Assembly (NCBI GenBank): GCA_958299035.1
Contig: CATQJL010000001.1
Span: forward strand, 29,925,521 to 29,989,520
Origin: Cylicocyclus nassatus
Taxonomy: Eukaryota; Nematoda; Chromadorea; Rhabditida; Strongylidae
DNA: 64,000 nucleotides
Reading direction: 5' to 3'
Shown: in pieces, positions 57,600-64,000 of the stretch
Layout of the letters: the number at the start of each line of letters is the position of its first letter
Numbering within the stretch: position 1 is the stretch's first letter
The notes under the pieces: generated by a model
Told to the model about the DNA's origin: nothing
Seen by the model: the letters and a program-made list of their open reading frames with translations, nothing else
Databases searched by the model: none
Program-made: the position numbers and the translations under genes

Positions 57600-58232
57600 A
57601 TGATTTCAAGCCAAAAATCCCAAGTAAAGAATAATTAGCTGACTATTTTCTTAACCTGTGAACGGAAGACTGACTGTGATGTCGATACCAATTCCTGCTT
57701 GTTATATATTGCTATTGAGCTTTGTTTATCCTCCAGGCAAGTTTGCTCAAAACCCTAAAACCCTCGAAAGTTGCTAAAAAAAGTGCTTAAGTCGAGCAAT
57801 TCTTGCGCCGTGTCGCTGTAATAAAATTATCCGATCCAGTTATGTTGAAAATGTAGCACTCAAAACCTTATCATTTCTTCAACTCCGCCTTGTCCCAGGG
57901 TTAATTCTGTCATCCAGTTTTCCGGCGTTTGATTCCGTTCCAATGAGGTGCTGCAGCAAGGCGTTTTTTGCTGGTCTAGTTATTTCTGATGTTCAAGTGA
58001 GCTTTTTTCGTGAATGCGTGGCACAGTTAAAAAACGCACCCGTACTTGCACCGCTTGAACTTTAATTGTGAATTTGATCATTCGAATTGTATTGATTAAA
58101 TACAGCTACACAGCCATCGTAGTATTCTGCAGCTAGTCCGTAAAAGCTTTGACTTGCTCTAACAATTAGGAGTTTCAAGTCTCGAAACTTCAAATCTTTC
58201 TATATGGTGATTACCGAGAGTCAATTGTGAGA
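57600..58232. other. Gene-free intergenic stretch
   Basis: Upstream region of gene G on the minus strand. No AGATCTAG or GTACACAAAAAACGTG element was seen here. No exon recognised. Confidence 0.4.
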
Positions 58233-58413
58233 CTAATTTGTAGTCCACATTGTATTTTCTGCTTTTTTTGAAGGAAAAATCAACGCAATTATCATGACAA
58301 CTATGGCCGCCTTGATCGCGTAGGCATAGACATCCGGGCCGGCAGCAATCCCTCCGACCTGGCGGCTGGTTTCAAACTCATCCCGCCGCATCACGACTTG
58401 ATGTCGCAGGAAG
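58233..58413 (-). CDS. Candidate terminal exon with a membrane segment, unknown gene
   Basis: A good acceptor GAGATTTTAG is followed by a frame of 59 residues and TAG: FLRHQVVMRRDEFETSRQ, then VGGIAAGPDVYAYAIK, then a hydrophobic AAIVVMIIALIF, and a short polar tail. The local GC-rich, periodic composition contrasts with the surroundings, and the hydrophobic run looks like a C-terminal membrane anchor. The opposite strand is also open (frame with GIDIRAGSNPSDLAAG), but it lacks a membrane segment and good splice signals. The upstream exons were not identified. The family is not recognised. Confidence 0.4.
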
Positions 58414-59891
58414 CTAAAATCTCAAGCTTAGGCCTCCAGAACTCATTTTACTAGAAATACCTTATTGAGGATGCTGTGGTGACCTTAAGAAACCTAGAAC
58501 GCAATCTGAGTGTTCGACCCCTCCCCCCTACAGAACATAGATGCGATAGGCGGAGAAATTTCTTTGACCCCTTCACTTAAGGGCCGCCATCTGGCTGATA
58601 CCTTTCACTAAGATTGAGATTAAAATCAAGGCATAACGGCAGAGTGAAACGGCTATTACAATGTCATTTTTTGTTTGGAAAGAAAACGCCAGCTACTCTT
58701 TTCCTCAGACATCGAGACTGCAAAGGAGCATCGAAGCAACAGCTTTTTGTTGAAAAACGCATGTTTGAGACTTTCTGTCGCACTCAAAGTGGCGTTGATA
58801 AGAAACATAGACAAAAATTGAAAGAATGTCTGATTCTTTGAAAAATCAACATTGTATCAACGAATGACATTGTCGCAAGAAAGAGTTGAGCAAGAGTAGA
58901 ATATCTGGAGTGGCCAGTGATGGATGCATGTTTACTCTTAAAAAGCGTACCATATCTACTTTCATTATAGAATAATAACAAATAAAAGAACACTTAGATT
59001 ATTCGTTTCTCGGACTTTCCAATCTCGTCTAAAATTTTGGAAAAGATCTCATTGGTTACAAAAATGAAGCCTGAAATTATTATCCAGAGGCTGATATTGT
59101 AGCTAGATAAAACTGCTCATATCTCGCTTCACAGAAAAGCTAGGAAAAAAGACGATTTGCGTCGATTCCCCCTGTCCTTAGCTATCGAATGATCTACAAA
59201 ATGTTGGAGAGTAAAGCTTTCCCAGCCCAAAAAGTCTTGCATTGGCGAAGCCACTGAAGGAGCGGTTTGGAGCGAGCTAATAGTAATTATCCCCTCCTCA
59301 TTTTTGGAAAGTTACGAGTTTTTTCGCTTAATATCGTATATACCATTAGAAAGCTCAAGAAACGGAATTCGACATGGAGAGTCTCTTTTTGTCTAGCTCC
59401 CTCTGCTTAGAAATACACGGCATTTTAGCTGAAAGCATGTGTGTTTTTGTCAAGAAATCCCTGCGTAAAGAATGGGCGAAAATGTCTGATTGTCCAAAGT
59501 ATTACAGAGCAAGACCTTGCCAGTAATGTCGTCTCTTTTATATATCTTTTATATATCTTTTTTGTATGTCGATTAATGTTGATGAGAGTAAAGCTATCCT
59601 AAATGAGAAACGTCTCTGCTTGATAACCTTTCAAAACCAAAGCATTGAGAAATTCTTTATATTACCTCTGTACCACTATCTTTCTCTCTTTGCACATCCC
59701 AGTCCCACTCGGTATGTAAGCTTACGACAGCATTTACCTGAACTTTACTTACCCCTTCACTTTTTTGGGTGGAAAAAGCCAAAACCCCCTTCACCTGGAG
59801 GAGACCCCGCTCTCCCTATCGCACCTACTTATGGAATATTAATAGAGAGAGCAAGAGGTGGCGCTGGCATCGCGAAGTAAGCTGCGGTAAG
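58414..59891. other. Stretch without a resolved gene
   Basis: A short plus-strand Pro-rich frame (KKPKPPSPGGDPALP, about 59770-59880) ends at a donor-like GCGAA/GTAAGC. It overlaps another open frame and was not called. The rest shows no coding signal. Confidence 0.3.
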
Positions 59892-60074
59892 TTAGAGTGC
59901 ACGAGAATGTGCTTTTTGGAGAGAGGAAGGTGGCATGTGTTTCGATGTATCGCTATAATGTCGAGATGTTCGCACCTTGCTAACGCCGTCTGTGATGGGT
60001 ATTGCAGACGTATCATGAAATTCACATCCCAGCCAGCAATTCAGTTCTTTCTGGCATCGTTCGAGTTCTTCTTG
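59892..60074 (-). CDS. Candidate exon, unknown gene
   Basis: The acceptor-like ATTAATTCAAG is followed by a 60-residue frame and TAA: QEELERCQKELNCWLGCE, then FHDTSAIPITDGVSK and a Ser/His-rich part. Its charged coiled-coil-like start and three cysteines look protein-like. Phase does not connect simply with the candidate exon at 58233-58413, and the plus strand is open too. Weak call. Confidence 0.28.
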   Translation of the reverse strand, partial: QEELERCQKELNCWLGCEFHDTSAIPITDGVSKVRTSRHYSDTSKHMPPSSLQKAHSRAL

Positions 60075-61483
60075 CTTGAATTAATGATGTCCAGTGAACA
60101 GAAGCTAGTTCTATCACATAACACTTGCAGTATTGTCTTCTCTCTGCACTTTCCACGAAAATTCTTTTGAAACCTCGCGTGCTTCTTACTCGTATCGATG
60201 TCGATTGTCCTTTCAGAATCAAAAGTCTACTTACCATGTACTGATTGCATCATCATAGGACGCCACATGTATGTGCCTTCTTATTTCTGCTCTTCGTAAG
60301 ACAAAAATATGGTCTATCGCTCAGCGAACCCGCGCTCGAAGTCGATGCAGAGGCTCGAGCGGAAGCGATGGCACTGTTTTGCGGCGGTCTGCCAGTGATC
60401 AGCCTACTATCTCACGTCCGAATTGGCAACCTTCCGTGATTAGTGCCACCATGGCGACATCCAAAATTCACCAAGTAGGGCAGATCAATGTGGGCCTTAA
60501 TGGACAGCCTTATGTTCTCAAAGTAGTGTTCCTGTCGCGGTAGAGCGCGGCATATTCAGTCTTCGGTTCAAGCTGTCGTGGAGCATGGTGTGTGTGGACG
60601 AACATGTGTCAATCCTTCATAAAACAAAACTGATTGCAAGCCTTCGATCTAAATTCTTGCAAGTCTTCGATCCAAATTCTCCCTGTCACTCATTTTCAAA
60701 AACTCGTACATCGACTACACTCACTATTTTTCGTCTCCCGTTTTGTAGACACTTTACTTAACGATGCTTGGGAGTTTGAATCAAAAGCAGTGAAAATGGA
60801 TGCTTTGATGCAAGAGATTAGCTAGCGGTAATAACAAAGGAAAGGCTTGAGATAAAGACATAAGGCAACTTACGATCAGGCTGCTTTGTCACAATGAACC
60901 GTCTAAAACTTCGATGAAGTAGTGAATTTTTTCGAATGTACCAGGCTAAGCGTTGGATTTACATGTGGAAGTATATATCGAAAAATATCTGAAAAACAAA
61001 ATTGTTCAAGAAATACAAGAATGCAATGCATTTTAATCTATCTTGCACGAAGACTATAATCTCATTTGAGAGCTTTTCTGCTAATTACTATTGCTTCTTC
61101 TTTTAACTACCTGCTCACACAACGATTTGTAGTCATACTGCTCTCCAGCTTATTTGAGAACAACAACCATAATTTTTTGGGTATAATGATACCTTTTGTA
61201 GCCTGATGATATTCGGCTTCAAGAATAATTATCTTGGTAAAATATTGCGCTATGAAGGAGGACTGACTATTCAGGAGGTGATCATATCCATGGTGGTAGA
61301 AATTTGATGTAGTTCAGTATAAGTGTCTTCAAATCTGCTGTAACCTCACTCCAGTGTAACGAGACAACATGGTACATGAAGCAAGACTTTAGATATATTC
61401 CCCTTCATCGAGTGCCTGCTCACTTTGCCATGAAATCAAACTTTCTATTATAGTCATCCTAGAGCTACGCAGTTAATTTCTAA
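60075..61483. other. Stretch without a resolved gene
   Basis: At 60331-60510 both strands hold protein-like frames: plus with an acceptor CTATCGCTCAG and RSASDQPTISRPNWQP, minus with an Ala/Ser-rich frame. I could not choose between them. After 60840 the sequence is AT-rich with nothing recognised. Confidence 0.3.
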
Positions 61484-62190
61484 AGGCCGCATGCACTAAC
61501 ATCCCCGCTGGGGAGGGGATCGCGGCTTGAAAGAAAGCTTTATATTTCGAAACCCCAGATACCTGGATTTCACGTTGTGCACCCATCTGTAAGTATTCCT
61601 ACTACCCTTCACTATGAACACATTGAACAGGAGCGAGAAGCTGCACAAGGCGCATTTTTCAGCTTTGATACGATCCCTGATGATCCCCGGGGCCTTTCTT
61701 TAAAGTCATTTTTCCTTCTCCAGAGTTAACAAAAAGCTTTCAAAGTTGTGCATAATATCTGATACAACACTGTCTAGCATGTTGCTGATAAGAACAAGTG
61801 TACCGGAGTCATGAAATTTGCGATGAACCACGGGTCGAAAATTCGAGTTCACGGAAAAAACCGAATTTTCAAAAACTCATTTGTTCTCGTCAGTAATATG
61901 CTTAGCACTGTTGTTTTAGATAATCAGTACAACTTTGGAGGATTTTCATCAACTTCAAAGAAAGAAAAATGACTTTGAAGAAAAGCGCCGGGGATCACCA
62001 GGGATCATACAAAAGCTGGAAAATGCTGCTTGTGCAGCTTCTCGCTCCTGTTCAATGTGTTCATAGTGAAGGGTAGTAGAATACTTACGGATGGGTACAC
62101 AGTGTGTAATCCAGATATTTGGAGCTTCAGAATATGAAGCTTTCTTTTGAGATGCGATCCCCTCCCCAGCGGGGAAGTGCATGCGGCCCT
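61484..62190. mobile_element. Foldback element with GGCCGCATGCA ends
   Basis: The arms 61484-61725 and 61955-62190 are inverted copies (AGGCCGCATGCAC at the left, GTGCATGCGGCCCT at the right). The arms include GGGGAGGGGATCGC, TTCACTATGAACACATTGAA and GAGCGAGAAGCTGCACAAG with their complements. The spacer of about 230 bp is unique. No coding capacity. Confidence 0.8.
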
Positions 62191-62269
62191 AAATGTGTCT
62201 TATTTCTGGGGACGGGAGGAGGGGGGGGGGGTAGGACAGGCTAGTGTCATGTTTAGTTCGTTTAGCTAT

Positions 62270-62640
62270 ATGTACTGCTTCTGGATTAATTCCTCATTTG
62301 GAAATCGAGAAAACGAAATTTTTCGTGTTTATACAAAAACGCAGCTATGCTGTTTTTACCCATGTAATTGTATACTGCAAGCTTTTAGGAGTTTTCAGTT
62401 TTTCACAAGCCCTAGTTTTTGAAAATTACCTAATTTAGCCCTCCTCACTTGGGTGTTCCATGCTAAAATCAATACTTCTCGAAAACTAATGCTTCTAGAA
62501 AGCTGAAAATTTAGTTTTGCTCTCCTAATAGCTTGTAGTATACAATGACACGAGTAAAAACGCATAGCTATGTTTTTTGTATAAACAAGAAAAATTTCGT
62601 TTTCTCGAATTCTAAACGAGGAAGAATTTCAGGAACTGTG
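62270..62640. repeat. Palindrome related to the mariner-end foldback core
   Basis: Inverted arms of about 170 bp (CGAGAAAACGAAATTTTTCG against its complement near 62590) meet near 62445. The central part (GAAAATTACCTAATTTAGCC...GGGTGTTCCATGCTAAAATC) resembles the centre of the foldbacks at 18320, 29700 and 63247, but the TAGGTTGTCC ends are absent. Confidence 0.65.
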
Positions 62641-63246
62641 CATGGAATGTCTGACCAAGTGTGCAATTTTCACGAGCAAGTTGGAGATTTGTAGAATTTC
62701 TTTGAATAGAGATATGAAATTTTCGCGATTTTTTGAGCCTTCAGTACAACTCAGACTTTGGATGCAAACTTACAGTGGAGCGAAGTTGGTTAAGAATTGG
62801 GAGTGTCTCAAGACTTAAGCTACAACCTAGTAAAAGAAAATAAGAACAAAAATAAAGTAAAAATGATATGATACGATTGGCACTTAGGATGGGGGGGGGG
62901 GGGGTGTCCGAGAAGTTTCTTGATGTGTTACGAAATTTTTGAAGGTTACAATAATTTAATCTATATCATCTTATACTAACGTCGTTGCTACGTCCTTCCG
63001 CAATGCTCCCCCAATTTACTCCGAGGAGGCGACGATATTAAAATCGACGGTGATCCTGACATGTCATAGAATACGCCTTGGCAGGTTTGCTTATCTGGTG
63101 CTCCACTTCAAAAATATGACAAAAGAAGCAAATTGCAAAGCTAATGCAGAATCTTTCCAAAGCTGAAGCCAGGGTAGCATGTCTTCGCTTGAGAAGTCCT
63201 TGCAGTGAGACTGTTTTACTAACGAATAGAATAACTTATGAAATAT

Positions 63247-64000
63247 TAGGTTGTCCGGAAATTAATGCCCGTTTTGAATTCCAACCGCAATAAGTCATAC
63301 ACTTCTCACTTCTCAATAGGTTGCAAAGTACCATTCGATAGAGCAAAGCAAGCTGTACAAGATGGCCTTCTTGCTTTTGCAACAGCTCTAATCAACCTCG
63401 AGTTTCGAGCCAAAAACTAAAAAGACTCAGCAGCCCAAAAAATCGAAAAAAATCGTAACTCAGTTCATAAAAATCCTACAAAAATTCTTACTTGCTCACT
63501 TAAGCACTAACCATATAAAACATCTATATACAACCTTGCCGCATTTTCTTCTCTGTTAGAAACCAAGAAAACGGAAACTTTCGTGCATTTGCCAAAGTGA
63601 TGCTGAGCCATCCCCACATAGGTAGTTGTACACCACAAGCCCGTAGAGATACATACTCAAATTTTCAGCTCTCTACAAGCTTTTGTTCTTGAGAAATACC
63701 GAATATAGCTCTCCCTAGTCAGGTGGTTCCAAGCTAAAATTCAAATTTCTCGAGAACTAAAGCTTGTAGGAAGCTGAAAATTTAAGTATGTACCTCTACG
63801 GGCTTGTGGTGTACAACTACCTATGTGGGGATGGCTCAGCATCACTTTGGCAAATGCACAAAATTTCCGTTTTCTCGGTTTCTAACAGAGAAGAAAATGC
63901 GGCAAAGGCGTATATAGATGTTTCATGTGGATAGTGTTTACGTGAGCAAGTAAGAATTTTTGTAGGATTTTTATGAACTGAGTTACGATTTTTTTCAAGG
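63247..64000. mobile_element. Mariner-end foldback element, copy 3 (runs off the window)
   Basis: Starts TAGGTTGTCCGGAAATTAAT after a TA and follows the same arm as 18320-19544 and 29700-30611 with more divergence. The centre lies near 63725, and the second arm is cut by the window end before its terminal repeat. Confidence 0.8.

Noticed and set aside
59566..60543. Plus-strand gene using 59769-59880 and 60331-60543
   Set aside because: Several frames on both strands are equally open and no consistent phase links them.

Overview
The window is eukaryotic and reads as nematode DNA. It has spliced genes with GTAAG donors and TTTTCAG acceptors, short second introns of 51-55 bp, and secreted peptides ending in a short module that matches the nematode CC domain (PFAM CC family, from memory). 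It also carries tRNA-derived SINEs and is dense with inverted-repeat transposons. Genus cannot be read from the sequence. A strongylid-like or other rhabditid worm with kilobase-scale first introns is an inference.

The host gene content that can be reconstructed is one family of seven small secreted Gly/Tyr-rich peptides. Exon 1 carries a signal peptide and a basic or dibasic stretch. Exon 2 carries a low-complexity Gly-Tyr, Ser-Pro-Tyr-Gly or Pro-Tyr-Gln repeat. In five genes exon 3 carries the CC module (C-[VI]-G-G/P-C, QCP, GY, C, CC). All introns are phase 1 and every model closes to an exact multiple of three. Minus-strand members are at 3564-6251, 19767-23066, 30833-34707, 39435-41094 and 56094-57582; plus-strand members are at 42257-43792 and 48845-50816. 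Weaker single-exon candidates are an orphan signal-peptide exon (7434-7488), a 58-aa membrane microprotein (47985-48161), a Cys-rich exon (53968-54087) and three isolated exon-like ORFs.

Layout: unit A (1 to about 7205, peptide gene A) is followed by a foldback and hAT-like MITE zone (8206-9998), a dispersed repeat (10013-11470), and two Penelope-like elements (PLEs) head to head (11742-13135 minus, 13185-16650 plus). Unit B (16000-24450, peptide gene B) comes next, then a 500-N gap bounded by cDNA-library adapter sequence (25409-25958), a third PLE (25959-27690), and unit B' (26995-36098, peptide gene C, encoding the same protein as gene B). Unit A' (about 36980-42015, peptide gene D) follows, then unique sequence with genes E, F and G, and a right flank rich in foldback elements. 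Several transposon insertions can be dated relative to the duplications because the sister copy shows the empty site.

The peptide genes do not form an operon. They are separate transcription units on both strands. The four related minus-strand genes share an AGATCTAG palindrome just upstream of the start codon, and genes E and F share a different 20-nt upstream element. Likely roles, inferred only from architecture, are antimicrobial or epithelial-defence peptides or cuticle/eggshell-type structural peptides.
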